DNA from: Anaerolineae bacterium
GTDB taxonomy: Bacteria > Chloroflexota > Anaerolineae > Aggregatilineales > Phototrophicaceae
DNA length: 64,000 bases
Direction: 5' to 3'
Assembly (NCBI GenBank): GCA_022823165.1
Contig: JAJDXR010000044.1
Span: forward strand, 1 to 64,000
The notes beneath the pieces were generated by a model. That model worked only from the letters and a program-made list of their open reading frames with translations, searched no databases and was not told the DNA's origin. The position numbers and the translations under genes were made by a program. Numbering within the stretch: the first letter of the stretch is position 1; each line of letters begins with the position of its first letter. Below are positions 41,474-51,685 of this stretch, piece by piece.

Positions 41474-43384
41474 CTAAGCCTCGACCGTGAACGCCGCGAT
41501 GGGCAAGATCGTTCCAACTTCGCTCGTGGACAGGTCCTGGCCGGTGACCTTCGCGCTGGCATGATGCCGGTCGTACACGGTGACAACGACTCTGTAATCG
41601 CCAGGATCGAGGTCAGCCGCCGAAAGCTCGACGACGTACCATTTCAGCACTTCATGGTAGAGATGGCGGTCTGGCGCCTGCGCTACATTCCGCCAATCGG
41701 CCGTGATGATCTGTATTGAGACGTTGTATTGCTGGAGCAGCGCTTCATCGTCCACTTCCCAGCCCGTCACAACGCGAATGGCGCCGTCTTCGCCGCCCAT
41801 CTCGGCATATTTGTCGACGATTCGTATGCCATTTTCGTAATGTATCGGCTGGTATTCGTGGTCGCAGGCAAGCGGTCTGTTGACATAACGCTGGACGAAT
41901 AGATCAGTAGTGTCGATGACGACGCCGCAAGCCCGGTAGGCAGGCAGCAAGTAGTCTTCGACGAGCGCCAGATTCCCGGGCGGCGACATCGGATTGTAGG
42001 TGAGCAAGAGGTAAGGATGATCGTCAAGCCTTTGCGGCATGTCGGCCGCCAGAGCTTCCGCATCGTAGGAGGACGGCAGGAACACGCCGTCGAGACCCAG
42101 GAGCGTCTCCATATAATAGTCTGCGGTGGATTTGACGCGCTTACCTCGCCAATTGACAAAATCGGTTGCGGTGAAACCGACCACGAAGTCCTGCGCCTGA
42201 GCCTTGTCTTTCAGCGCTTCGACATAGTCGGCAAGCGGCGGATAAGCGTTGACGATCGCCACAGTGCCTTGGTGATCCAGATAGTCGTCGGCGCGCCGCA
42301 GGGCAAAGCCCGATACCAGATAGGCCGTCAGCAACAGTGGCGCAATCCAGCGCGGCTTTAAGCAGGCCAAGCCGAAACCTATCACCATGATCCACATCGT
42401 CCAGGATACAAAAAAGTAACGCGAGCGGCGCAAGGGAATCAGCCCAACCGCTTCGTTGGTGATTAGCAAGCTGCCCAAGACAGCAATCCCCAGCCACAAA
42501 AAGGGGAATACGCGCCGAAAGGCGTCGCGTCGGCGCAAGCCAAACAGGGCGGCGGACAGAACGATGAGCAAGACAATCCAGTTGTCGTTGCTAAGCAATC
42601 GGATGAATATGTCTATGGCTTGCGCCAGCGTGATGGCGTCAGAGGCCGTATCAAACTTCGTCAACAAACCATGCAAGGTAACCGGCAACCAGGGCAAAAA
42701 GAGCAGACCAGCGAAAATCATGGCGAGCGCCACTTGAATCCAAAGCTGGCGCGGTCTTACAAAAAGCAGATGATAGCTGCCCAGAGCTATAAGAAAGAAA
42801 ATTGAGAATGGTTGTGTATAGAGCAAGGCTGCCGCGCCAGCCGACAATGCCGCCCAATGAAACCAGCGTCCGCCCTGCCCTCTTCGAATGAGGAAAAAGT
42901 AATGCCAGGCCAGCGCCATGACCAACATGAACTGCAGGGAATACATACGTATTTCGTGCAGGTAATCCAGCCAAAAGACATTCAAAGCGATATAGGCTGC
43001 AGCCCAGAGACCGGTCCATTTGTCAATGAAGTCCGCCCCCAGGCGAAAAGTCCAGGCAAGAGCCAGCAGACCAAAATAAAGCGGCAAGCAGCGCAGTACA
43101 ACATGATGCCAGCCAACCAGCGCCGCCCACCCGGCGACCAGCTCAAAGAATAACGGCGTGTGCTTGGGGCTATGATCGCGCACTGACTCCAAGACATCAA
43201 TCGGTGAAAAGGGACCGGTAACTCCGCCGGCATGGCTGATTGAGGTCAGCTCGTCGTACCAGATCAAATCAGCGCTCAAACCCGGCGCCGTCATGAAGGT
43301 TACCAGCAGCAGCAACGCCAGCATCAAGGTCCGCGGCGGCGAAATGTATAATTTTACCTGCTCGATTTTCGGGCGATTGTCCAT
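41474..43384 (-). CDS. GT39-like membrane glycosyltransferase, copy A
   Basis: 636 residues with about ten membrane helices. DLIWYDELTSISHAGG in the first outer loop carries the D-E pair typical of GT-C enzymes that use polyprenyl-linked sugars (PMT/ArnT relatives); HEIRMYSLQFM follows the second helix group. The last 130 residues are a beta-rich outer domain, with NVSIQIITADW and APDRHLYHEVLKWYVVELS. It is a clear paralogue of the next gene along the whole length. It may glycosylate exported proteins or lipids; acceptor unknown. Confidence 0.8.
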   Translation of the reverse strand: MDNRPKIEQVKLYISPPRTLMLALLLLVTFMTAPGLSADLIWYDELTSISHAGGVTGPFSPIDVLESVRDHSPKHTPLFFELVAGWAALVGWHHVVLRCLPLYFGLLALAWTFRLGADFIDKWTGLWAAAYIALNVFWLDYLHEIRMYSLQFMLVMALAWHYFFLIRRGQGGRWFHWAALSAGAAALLYTQPFSIFFLIALGSYHLLFVRPRQLWIQVALAMIFAGLLFLPWLPVTLHGLLTKFDTASDAITLAQAIDIFIRLLSNDNWIVLLIVLSAALFGLRRRDAFRRVFPFLWLGIAVLGSLLITNEAVGLIPLRRSRYFFVSWTMWIMVIGFGLACLKPRWIAPLLLTAYLVSGFALRRADDYLDHQGTVAIVNAYPPLADYVEALKDKAQAQDFVVGFTATDFVNWRGKRVKSTADYYMETLLGLDGVFLPSSYDAEALAADMPQRLDDHPYLLLTYNPMSPPGNLALVEDYLLPAYRACGVVIDTTDLFVQRYVNRPLACDHEYQPIHYENGIRIVDKYAEMGGEDGAIRVVTGWEVDDEALLQQYNVSIQIITADWRNVAQAPDRHLYHEVLKWYVVELSAADLDPGDYRVVVTVYDRHHASAKVTGQDLSTSEVGTILPIAAFTVEA

Positions 43385-43387
43385 GAG

Positions 43388-45301
43388 CTAGCCAGCGATT
43401 GTAAAAGAGAGCGCCGAAAATACGTCGCCGGTGGAAGCGCTGAGCAAATCTGTGCCCGCTACCCTTTGAAGATTTTCGCGGTCGTATAGGATGACCATGA
43501 CGTTGTAATCCCCGGCCGGTAAATCGGCGGTAGAAAGTTCTACCAGGTACCAAGTCAGAACATCGTTGTACAAATGCCGATCAGGCGCTTGACTTACGCT
43601 GCGCCAATCTGTCGTAATTATCTGAATCGAGACGTTGTATTCGTCGAGTTGTCGTTCATCGGCAACTTCCCAGCCGGTAAGCACGCGAATCGACTGCTGC
43701 TGACGATCGAAGTCGGCGAATCTGTCGATAATTCTGATGCCATTGTCATAGGCAATCGATCGGCGTTGACGGCCACATTCGAGACTGTGGTAAGCATAAC
43801 GCCTGGCGTAAATTGCGCCCGAATCTACCACCACTTCGCAGGGCCTATACTGCGCATCCAGCAGCGCCTGCACTTCATTAAAATTCGCGGGCAAGTCTTG
43901 CGGTTCGTAGACAAACGTCAAATAGGGGTAGTGGCCCAGGCGCCGGTTGAACTCATGGCGCAGTTCGCTGCCTTGGAGTTCGGCGCCAATAAATGCGCCA
44001 TGCGCCCCGAGCAGAACTTTGGAATAGTAGTCAACCGTGCTGAGACCGAATCGCAAACCGGAATTCAAGAATGAGGCTTGTGTGAAGCCCAACAAGGCTT
44101 CATGGGGGCGGACCTTGGACTTTAGCGCGTCGGCGAAGCGATGCAAGGGCGGGTGCGGCACGAGCAAGGAATGATGCCCGGCATAGGTCCAATGCTCCGC
44201 TTGCCGATAGATGCCGTAGCCGCCGGCCATCCACAGGACCACAAACACGCTCGCCGTCAGCCGCCATTGGGGAATTGCAGCGATAAAATGCGCCGACAGC
44301 AGGATGGCGAGAGCCAGCGCCACCAAAAAATAGCGCAGCCGCCTCGTCGACACAAATGGATCAAGCGCGTGGAACAGCAGCAGCGACAGCGTCACCGTAG
44401 CGAAGATCAATAGCAGCCGCCATATTGCCGAGGACCGCTGCCGCCAAAGCGTCCACCCGGCTGCAGCAATCACAGCCAGCCACAAGAGATCGACGCCGTT
44501 TGCCGTAACGTGAGCCAGCAAGGGAACAACATCCAAGGCGGACAGCGCCTCTGCTTGTACCGAACGGCTATCAGTCGCCTCTGAAACGCCGGCCAGGATC
44601 AACGGAAGGTAGGGCAGAAACATGAAGACTCCCGCCGCCCAGGTACTGACCACAATCCACCAATTGCGATCCTTGGCCACTGTCAGCAAATGATGAGCGC
44701 CCAGACCCAACAGAACAAAGGGGGAAAAGGGATGCGTATAGAGCAATGCGCCGGTTACCGCAGCAAAGCTGACCCAGGCGAGCGCGCCCGTCTTTTTGCC
44801 CACTGCCAGCCGCCAATACTGCCATATATGGATGATGCTCAGCAGCAGCCAGAGGCTGTAATTGCGCAACTCGTGAAAATAGATGACGACGATGGCGTTG
44901 CTTGCGAAAAGCGCGGCCGCCAGCCAGCCCGTTTTACGATCAAAGACCTCGGCGCCTAACCGGTACAGGCAGGCGATGGACAAGACGCCAAATAGCAGCG
45001 AGGCATAGCGCAGGGGCGCCTGCGACCAGCCCACCCATTGCGCCCAAGCCGCCCCGACGATGTAGTACAATGGCACATGGTCGGGTATATGCTGGCTGAT
45101 TTCGGCGACGATTTTCTCGACGCTGTAGGGAGGGTCTTCCGCCCCCATGGCGGCAACCGAGGCCATTTCGTCGACCCAAAGTATGTCCGCGTTAAGCTGA
45201 GCGGCGCCCAAGGCAAAGCCCAGAAGCAGGACAGCCACCATCGCGGCGAGATAAAATCCGCCCGGTCGAGTGACGCTCCGCCTCTTAGCCATGTAGCGCA
45301 T
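43388..45301 (-). CDS. GT39-like membrane glycosyltransferase, copy B
   Basis: 637 residues, paralogue of the neighbouring copy A, with ADILWVDEMASVAAMGA in the first loop, HELRNYSLWLLLS later and the same beta-rich end (NVSIQIITTDW, APDRHLYNDVLTWYLVELS). Three bases separate the two genes, so they arose by tandem duplication and are cotranslated. An ATG three codons in is an equally good start. It overlaps the end of the GNAT gene upstream by 17 bases. Divergence between copies is considerable, so they may use different donors or acceptors. Confidence 0.8.
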   Translation of the reverse strand: MRYMAKRRSVTRPGGFYLAAMVAVLLLGFALGAAQLNADILWVDEMASVAAMGAEDPPYSVEKIVAEISQHIPDHVPLYYIVGAAWAQWVGWSQAPLRYASLLFGVLSIACLYRLGAEVFDRKTGWLAAALFASNAIVVIYFHELRNYSLWLLLSIIHIWQYWRLAVGKKTGALAWVSFAAVTGALLYTHPFSPFVLLGLGAHHLLTVAKDRNWWIVVSTWAAGVFMFLPYLPLILAGVSEATDSRSVQAEALSALDVVPLLAHVTANGVDLLWLAVIAAAGWTLWRQRSSAIWRLLLIFATVTLSLLLFHALDPFVSTRRLRYFLVALALAILLSAHFIAAIPQWRLTASVFVVLWMAGGYGIYRQAEHWTYAGHHSLLVPHPPLHRFADALKSKVRPHEALLGFTQASFLNSGLRFGLSTVDYYSKVLLGAHGAFIGAELQGSELRHEFNRRLGHYPYLTFVYEPQDLPANFNEVQALLDAQYRPCEVVVDSGAIYARRYAYHSLECGRQRRSIAYDNGIRIIDRFADFDRQQQSIRVLTGWEVADERQLDEYNVSIQIITTDWRSVSQAPDRHLYNDVLTWYLVELSTADLPAGDYNVMVILYDRENLQRVAGTDLLSASTGDVFSALSFTIAG

Positions 45302-45854
45302 GAAATTCCGGCTTCAAGATTCCAAACTGCCAAAGGCTCTGATAAGCGCCCCGCTTGTAGACGCGATCGCGCCATATCCCTTCCAGGCTAAAGCCCGCCT
45401 TCTTGAGCAACGCTGCGGAGGCTGCGTTCCCCTCGACTACATCCGCCTCAACACGATGGACAGCGAGCCTGTCGAAGCAGAAACCCAGCACAGCGCGGAC
45501 GGCTTCAGACATGATGCCTTGACGCCAATAATCCGAATGCAGTTCGTAGCCGATCTCCACGCGATGATGGCGTCTGTCGAAGAGGTGAAAACCGCAGGAC
45601 CCGATCATAGCTTTGCTCGGCTTAAGCGTCAGCGCCCAGCGAATCCCGGATCCTTCCACGAATATGCCATCAGCCCACTCGATAATCTCGCGTCCCATAT
45701 CTTCTTGCGGCAGGTCTTCAAAATCAATTAGATAGTCGATCACACCCGGACTGCGCCAAACCGCCATCCAGTCGCCGAGATCGCCAGCGCTGACAGGCCT
45801 GAGTCTGAGCCGCTCAGTCTCAATCACCGGCGCCTCATGAAATTGAAATTTCAC
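45285..45854 (-). CDS. GNAT N-acetyltransferase, RimJ/RimL-like
   Basis: 189 residues. TERLRLRPVSAGDLGDWM is the opening of RimJ-type acetyltransferases; HHRVEIGYELHSDYWRQGIM is the acetyl-CoA loop region and NAASAALLKKAGFSLEGIW the C-terminal signature. Substrate may be a ribosomal protein N-terminus or a small amine. It heads the leftward glycosyltransferase group, overlapping it, with unknown functional link. Confidence 0.87.
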   Translation of the reverse strand: MKFQFHEAPVIETERLRLRPVSAGDLGDWMAVWRSPGVIDYLIDFEDLPQEDMGREIIEWADGIFVEGSGIRWALTLKPSKAMIGSCGFHLFDRRHHRVEIGYELHSDYWRQGIMSEAVRAVLGFCFDRLAVHRVEADVVEGNAASAALLKKAGFSLEGIWRDRVYKRGAYQSLWQFGILKPEFHALHG

Positions 45855-45948
45855 CGGCTAGCCCTCACTCTTGATTGCCGCAATTATTGGCCGCGCCACC
45901 CATATCACAGCTTGTTTTACTTCAATTCGGTGTTCACGGGCCATCGCA

Positions 45949-47970
45949 CTATAGTTGTTCCGCCACAATTTCGGCGATATCGACAACTTGCGGGCCGCCG
46001 CCTGTCTCGTTTCTGGCATCGTCCAGCATACGCATGCAGAATGGGCAGCCGACCGCCAGCGCTTCAGCGCCGGTAGCGGCCGCCTCATGGAAACGTTCCA
46101 GGCTGACTTTTCCAGCGCCCGGCTCCTCTTCTTTCCAGAATTGCGCGCCGCCCGCGCCGCAACAGAAGGAGTTCTTGCGATTGCGCGGCATCTCAAGCAA
46201 GGAAGCGCCAGCCGACTTCAGCGCTGCGCGTGGCGCTGCCGCCACGTCATTGTGCCGCGCCAGGTAACAGGGATCGTGAAAAGTCACGTTGCTCCAGCGC
46301 GACGCGCTCGCGCTCTCCGGCAGTTTACCCTGCGCAATCAAGTCCGCGATCAATTCACTGTGGTGCACTACCTCATAGTTACCGCCAAATGCGCCGTACT
46401 CCTTGGCGATATTGTGCAGACAGTGCGGGCAGGTCACCACGATTCGCTTGGGATTGATTTCATCCAAAGTCTCGACATTGGCGGCGGCCAGCTCAAAGTA
46501 CAGATACTCATTGCCGGCCCGGCGCGCCACATCACCCGTGCAGCGCTCATCGTCGCCGAGGATGGCGAAATTCACCTCAGCGGCGCGCAGCAACTTGACC
46601 AGCGCCCTGGCCGTACGCTGCGCCAGCGGATCGTAACTGACCGCGCAGCCTGTCCAATAGAGCAAGTCAAAGCCGGGGTTCTCGGCTGCGGTCGGCACGG
46701 GGAAGTCCAGTCCATCGGTCCAGGCGCGACGCGATTCGGCGATTTGCCAGGGATTGCCTTGACGTTCCATGCCGTTAAAGGCGCCCTGCAACTCTTGAGG
46801 GAACTCGCTCTGCATCAGCACCGCGTCACGCCGGATATCCAGAATATCGAACATGGGCTCATTGCCGACCGGGCAGATGTCAATGCAGGCGCCACAGGCA
46901 GTGCAAGCCCATAGCGCCGAGTCGCTGAGCAGAGTGCCGGCCAGCGACCATTCCGATTCTTTGCCCGCGGCCAGCGACTCCCAATGGTCTTTGATGTGAA
47001 ATCGTTTGTTGACCTCCAGCGCGGCGGGCGAAAGCGCTTTGCCGGTCACATAAGCCGGGCAGACATCTTGACAGCGATTGCACATGATACAAGCGAAGCC
47101 GTCCAGGATCTGAGTCTGATGCAAGTCTTCAAGCCGAGCCGCGCCAAATTGCTCGATCGCATCGTCCTCGAAATCGAGCGGAGCCAGCGCGCCCAGCGAA
47201 GTCCGCCGCGGGCGCGTCAAAAAATTGAGCGGCGCCATAAATAGATGGGCGTGTTTGCTCTGCGGAAAATAAGGCAGAAACAGCAGGATTCCGCCCAGAG
47301 CGATCCACCAGAAGCCATGTCGCAGCGCCGCCAGCGCAGCGGCATTCAGGTCAGTCCATAAAACTGACGCTGCTGAAGCAAAGGGCATGTAGCTGTCGTA
47401 GCCCGACTGCGCCACGGCGACTGACTCCCCCATGAAGCGCGCGCCCACGTGCAGCAGAATGAATACAGCGACGATCAGCGAGTCTACTTTGACCGCGTCC
47501 GCCCCAACCCGCGGATGCAACAGGACATTGTCATGAAATTGCAGCTCGGCTTTGTTGGGCAGCAGCAAGCGCCGCAGCAGAAAATATCCGATGCCCAACA
47601 GCACCACCAGACTGAATACATCGCTGAGCAGGCGAAAGCCCTCGTAAATCGCGCCCGCTGACTTCAGCTGATGCTCGAAGCCCGGCGCGAAGCCAATCAG
47701 AAGATCAACCGCGTTCACCAGGAAATACCAGCTGAAACCCAATACGACGCCCCAGTGAATCAGGCTGGTCAAGGGCCGCGTCTTCAGCGTGGTTCGCTGG
47801 CTCAAATAAACGCTGAGCGCCGTGAATGCCCGCTGCGCAAGTCCGTTGAATTCCAACTGGCCCTGGCCGCGCCCTATGATCAGAAACATCTCTTTGAAGC
47901 CGGCATAACTCGCGCCCAAAGCGAAGAGCGCCAGCATAACAAACAGCGCCTTTTCAAAGACAGTTAGCAT
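45949..47970 (-). CDS. Membrane Fe-S oxidoreductase (heterodisulfide-reductase/FadF-like)
   Basis: About 673 residues from ATG 47970, with AGGAAAG upstream. The first 250 residues are membrane helices like the nitrate reductase gamma subunit, with His residues able to bind haem. Two 4Fe-4S motifs follow, CIMCNRCQDVCPAY and CTACGACIDICPVG, then two cysteine-rich CCG domains (CPHCLHNIAKEYG; FHDPCYLARHN; FCCGAGGAQFW). This is the architecture of proteins that pass electrons from ETF to quinone during beta-oxidation, which would suit the fad genes at 4-10 kb, although the gene is 36 kb away. Other donors are possible. Confidence 0.85.
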   Translation of the reverse strand: MLTVFEKALFVMLALFALGASYAGFKEMFLIIGRGQGQLEFNGLAQRAFTALSVYLSQRTTLKTRPLTSLIHWGVVLGFSWYFLVNAVDLLIGFAPGFEHQLKSAGAIYEGFRLLSDVFSLVVLLGIGYFLLRRLLLPNKAELQFHDNVLLHPRVGADAVKVDSLIVAVFILLHVGARFMGESVAVAQSGYDSYMPFASAASVLWTDLNAAALAALRHGFWWIALGGILLFLPYFPQSKHAHLFMAPLNFLTRPRRTSLGALAPLDFEDDAIEQFGAARLEDLHQTQILDGFACIMCNRCQDVCPAYVTGKALSPAALEVNKRFHIKDHWESLAAGKESEWSLAGTLLSDSALWACTACGACIDICPVGNEPMFDILDIRRDAVLMQSEFPQELQGAFNGMERQGNPWQIAESRRAWTDGLDFPVPTAAENPGFDLLYWTGCAVSYDPLAQRTARALVKLLRAAEVNFAILGDDERCTGDVARRAGNEYLYFELAAANVETLDEINPKRIVVTCPHCLHNIAKEYGAFGGNYEVVHHSELIADLIAQGKLPESASASRWSNVTFHDPCYLARHNDVAAAPRAALKSAGASLLEMPRNRKNSFCCGAGGAQFWKEEEPGAGKVSLERFHEAAATGAEALAVGCPFCMRMLDDARNETGGGPQVVDIAEIVAEQL

Positions 47971-48189
47971 AGACCTGGGCTTTCCTAAGGCCTGAGAAAG
48001 GCCTGCGGTCGCGCGCGAATTCAGTGTACCATCAGGTCTATTATTCACCAATTAGCCGGCGTCGTCTTAGGCGCAATCACCCACGCAAGCGCATGATCGG
48101 CGCGAGCAATCGCCCTACCCAAGGTTGCAGAAGCGCAGGCCTTCTGTAGAATGACTGCGGACAGGCAGGCAAATTCAGGAGCGGCAACC

Positions 48190-48786
48190 ATGATTGACTT
48201 CTCAGCCATGCGTGATGGCGACGTGAGTTTCATCGATTATGCGGCGCAGGCCAATATCGGCCCGGCCGCGTTGAAAGCGCTCAGCGACGAGAGTATCGAC
48301 TACTTGCTGGGGCAAATCGACGGTTTGACTGACGCCGATATCGTCTTCACACCGGCAGATCCCGACGCCGACGATCCCTTTGCCGTTGAAGGCGAGGAAA
48401 GCATCGGCTGGAACTTCGGCCACCTTATCGCTCATGTAACCGCCAGCTCCGAAGAAGGCGCCGCCTTGAGCTCGCTCCTGGCGCGCGGCGTCCCGGCTTC
48501 CGAACGCCCGCGTTATGAGACGCCCTGGCGCGATATCAGGACCGTCGCCCAGGTGCGTCAGCGGCTGGAAGAGAGCCGGCGCATGCGCAAGGCCTACCTG
48601 GAAACCTGGCCCGATACGCCGCTGCTTGATGTGCTGCGCGTGGTATCGGAGCGCTTCACCGCCAAATTCGGCCACATGAATGCGCCCGCCGCCTTTCTTT
48701 TCGCCCTGTCGCATGAAGTCGGCCATTACGAACAAATCGAAGAAGTCAAGCGGCAAGCGCTGGCCGCCCGCGCGACAGCCGGCTGA
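48190..48786 (+). CDS. DinB-like metal-binding four-helix protein
   Basis: About 198 residues from ATG 48190, nine bases after GGAG. GWNFGHLIAHVTASS and LFALSHEVGHYEQIEEV give His residues spaced as in the DinB/YfiT superfamily, in which three His bind a metal in a four-helix bundle. Members include thiol transferases (bacillithiol, mycothiol) and unknown enzymes; nothing here specifies. Not in an evident operon; hisS follows after 56 bases. Confidence 0.75.
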   Translation: MIDFSAMRDGDVSFIDYAAQANIGPAALKALSDESIDYLLGQIDGLTDADIVFTPADPDADDPFAVEGEESIGWNFGHLIAHVTASSEEGAALSSLLARGVPASERPRYETPWRDIRTVAQVRQRLEESRRMRKAYLETWPDTPLLDVLRVVSERFTAKFGHMNAPAAFLFALSHEVGHYEQIEEVKRQALAARATAG

Positions 48787-48842
48787 CTGCCCGACTCAAG
48801 TCAATGCCAGACTGAATATCGGCGACTGATTCCGGAGACGCG

Positions 48843-50174
48843 ATGAGCAAATCTGTCACTCCACGCACACCCAAGGGCTTCCGAGACTTTTTGCCCGAAA
48901 CCATGCTGCGGCGGAATTATGTGCTTGATAGCATTACGGAGGAATTTCATCGCTTTGGCTTCGAGCCTATCGGCACTCCTATCCTCGAATTGCAAGAAAC
49001 TCTGTTCGGCAAATATGGCGAAGACGCCGAACAACTGATCTTCTCCGCCCAGCATGGGCGCAGCACGCGCGAGCCTTTGGCCATGCGCTATGATCTGACA
49101 GTCCCATTGGCGCGCCTGGTCGGTCAATACGAGAATCAGTTGAACTTCCCCTTCAAGCGCTATCATATCGCGCCGGTTTTCCGCGGCGAGCGTCCGCAAC
49201 GGGGGCGCTACCGCGAGTTCTGGCAGTGCGACGCCGATATCGTCGGCGTCCCCGGCATGAGCGCCGATGCTGAAATCATCAGCCTGACGCAGCGTATCCT
49301 GAGCCGGCTCGGTTTCCCGCAATTTCTTATCAAAATAAACCATCGCAAATTACTGGCCGCCATCGGCGAATTCTCGGGCCTGCCCCGGGCGCAACTGCCC
49401 GATCTCTACCGCAGCGTCGATAAATTTGACAAGATCGGCGCGGAGGGCGTTGGGCGCGAGCTGACCGAGCGCGGCATCGCCGCCGATGCCGTCAGCCGTA
49501 TGCTGGACCTGATTCAGGCGAAAGAACAAGGCGCGGGAAGCCTGGATCTCATTGCCGACGCCATCGGCGGCAAAGACAACGGCGTCGATGAATTGCGCGA
49601 ACTGGCTGCGCTGCTGACCGAGTCGAATGTCCCGTCGGCCTGCTACGACTTCGATTTCACCATGGCGCGCGGCCTCGGTTATTACACCGGCCCTATCTTT
49701 GAAACAGTGATCTCCCAGCCGAATCTGGGCAGCATTACCGGCGGCGGACGCTACGATAACTTAATCGGCCTGTTTCGCCGACAAAGCCTGCCTACCACCG
49801 GCGTCTCATTCGGCATTGAGCGCATCATTGATCTGATGGACGAACTCAAGCTCTACCCCGATTGCGTCGGCGGCACACTGGTAGAGGTGCTGGTGACCGT
49901 ATTTACTCAGGACACGCGCGGCGTCTCAATGCGGATCGCGGATCGTTTGCGTCAGGCTGGCGTCAATACCGAGCTCTATCTGCCGGCGCGCAAGCTGAGC
50001 CGGCAATTTCAGTATGCCGACAAGAAGCGCATTCCCGTTGTGGCTATCGCGGGTCCCGACGAGCTCGAGTCTGGTGTGATCAAGCTGCGGCGCCTGGCTG
50101 ACGGCAAGGAAACGACTGCTCCTTTGGCTGACGCCGTTGCTGCCGCGCGGCAGCTGCTATCGCTGTCTCCATGA
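48843..50174 (+). CDS. hisS: Histidyl-tRNA synthetase
   Basis: 443 residues. TPKGFRDFLPETM and GFEPIGTPILE form class II motif 1, RYDLTVPLARL and FRGERPQRGRYREFWQCD motif 2, and FTMARGLGYYTGPIFE with SITGGGRYDNLI the His-specific loops and motif 3; the anticodon-binding domain fills the last 95 residues. Its stop overlaps the malQ start by ATGA. Confidence 0.95.
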   Translation: MSKSVTPRTPKGFRDFLPETMLRRNYVLDSITEEFHRFGFEPIGTPILELQETLFGKYGEDAEQLIFSAQHGRSTREPLAMRYDLTVPLARLVGQYENQLNFPFKRYHIAPVFRGERPQRGRYREFWQCDADIVGVPGMSADAEIISLTQRILSRLGFPQFLIKINHRKLLAAIGEFSGLPRAQLPDLYRSVDKFDKIGAEGVGRELTERGIAADAVSRMLDLIQAKEQGAGSLDLIADAIGGKDNGVDELRELAALLTESNVPSACYDFDFTMARGLGYYTGPIFETVISQPNLGSITGGGRYDNLIGLFRRQSLPTTGVSFGIERIIDLMDELKLYPDCVGGTLVEVLVTVFTQDTRGVSMRIADRLRQAGVNTELYLPARKLSRQFQYADKKRIPVVAIAGPDELESGVIKLRRLADGKETTAPLADAVAAARQLLSLSP

Positions 50175-51685
50175 TCACGCTTCCGCGTTGCAGCGGCATC
50201 CTTCTGCACCCCACCTCGCTGCGCGGTCCTTACGGCATCGGCGACCTGGGCGCCGGCGCCTACCGCTTCGTCGACTGGCTGGAAGCCAATGGGCAGACGA
50301 TTTGGCAGGTGCTGCCGCTGGGTCCCACCAGCTATGGCGATTCACCCTACCAGACGCTTTCCGCTTTCGCCGGCAGCAGCCACTTGATCAGTCTCGACCG
50401 GCTCGTCGAAGACGGTCTGCTGACCAAGGGCGATTTGGCTGATGCGCCGCCCTTCCCAGCCAACAGCGTGGATTACGGCTGGGTCGGACCCTATCACAAT
50501 CAAAAGCTCGCCAGCGCCTGGCGTAATTTCAGCGGCGGCGCGGACCAATCGCTGCGGCAAGATTTTGAGCGCTTCGTCGACGAGAATCATTTCTGGCTCG
50601 AGGACTTCGCGCTATTCGTCACGCTGAAGACGCGGCATCGGCTGCGGCCCTGGGTCGAGTGGGAGCGCGAATTTAGGCGGCGCGATCCGGCGGCGCTCGC
50701 CTATGCCGCGGCGAATTTTGCGGAACAAGTCAATAGCGAGCGCTTCCGGCAATGGTTGTTCTACCGGCAATGGCGGGCTTTGAAGCAGTACGCCAAGTCT
50801 AAAGGCGTCCGGCTCTTTGGAGATTTACCGATTTTCGTCGCCCATGACAGCGCCGATGTATGGGCGAATCAGCGGGAGTATTTTCTCGACGAGGCCGGCA
50901 ATTCGACCGTCGTGGCCGGCGTCCCTCCCGATTATTTCAGCCCGACCGGGCAGCGCTGGGGCAATCCCCTCTACCGCTGGGAAGTGATGCATGCAGACGG
51001 CTATCAGTGGTGGATTCGACGCATTCGCGCCTTGCTGAAGCTGGTCGATTATATTCGCATTGATCATTTCCGCGGCTTCGAAGCATATTGGGAGATTCCA
51101 GCCAGCGAGGCTACCGCGGTCAAGGGCAAATGGGTCAAAGGGCCGGGCGCGGCGTTTTTTGAAGCGATTCGCGCGGCCATGGGCGAGCTGCCGATTATGG
51201 CTGAAGATCTCGGCCTGATTACCAGCGGCGTCGAGAAACTGCGCGATGCGTTTGGCTTCCCCGGCATGAAGGTGCTGCAATTCGCCTGGAGCGACCCAGC
51301 CAACCCCTTCCTGCCGCATAATCACCCGGTCAATTGCGTCGTCTACACCGGCACGCACGACAACAATACCACGCGCGGCTGGTGGGAAAACGAAGTTGAC
51401 CCCGGAACGCGCGCCTTCGTCAAAGACTATCTGGGACACGATGCCGGCAATATCGTCTGGGACATGGCGCGGCTTGGCATGCGCTCCGCCGGCCGCGTCT
51501 TTATCATGCCGATGCAAGATGTCTTGGGGCTAGGCGCCGCCGCGCGCCTGAATACTCCTGGCAAAGCAGCCGATAACTGGACCTGGCGTATGCCCGCGAA
51601 CGCGCTCAATCATCGGGGCAAAGATGCCTTGCTGCATATCACGCGTCTCTTCCAGCGGCATCCGGATCAGCAGCCGAAGCCCTAA
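50171..51685 (+). CDS. malQ: 4-alpha-glucanotransferase (amylomaltase)
   Basis: 504 residues, GH77. CSGILLHPTSLRG-like GILLHPTSLRGPYGIG at the N-terminus, LPLGPTSYGDSPYQ, FGDLPIFVAHDSADVW, IRIDHFRGFEAYWEIPA (nucleophile Asp), IMAEDLGLI (acid/base Glu) and YTGTHDNNTTRGWWE. It transfers maltooligosaccharides between alpha-glucans in the cytoplasm, for glycogen or maltodextrin use. Overlap with hisS suggests translational coupling, though the functions are unrelated. Confidence 0.95.
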   Translation: MITLPRCSGILLHPTSLRGPYGIGDLGAGAYRFVDWLEANGQTIWQVLPLGPTSYGDSPYQTLSAFAGSSHLISLDRLVEDGLLTKGDLADAPPFPANSVDYGWVGPYHNQKLASAWRNFSGGADQSLRQDFERFVDENHFWLEDFALFVTLKTRHRLRPWVEWEREFRRRDPAALAYAAANFAEQVNSERFRQWLFYRQWRALKQYAKSKGVRLFGDLPIFVAHDSADVWANQREYFLDEAGNSTVVAGVPPDYFSPTGQRWGNPLYRWEVMHADGYQWWIRRIRALLKLVDYIRIDHFRGFEAYWEIPASEATAVKGKWVKGPGAAFFEAIRAAMGELPIMAEDLGLITSGVEKLRDAFGFPGMKVLQFAWSDPANPFLPHNHPVNCVVYTGTHDNNTTRGWWENEVDPGTRAFVKDYLGHDAGNIVWDMARLGMRSAGRVFIMPMQDVLGLGAAARLNTPGKAADNWTWRMPANALNHRGKDALLHITRLFQRHPDQQPKP

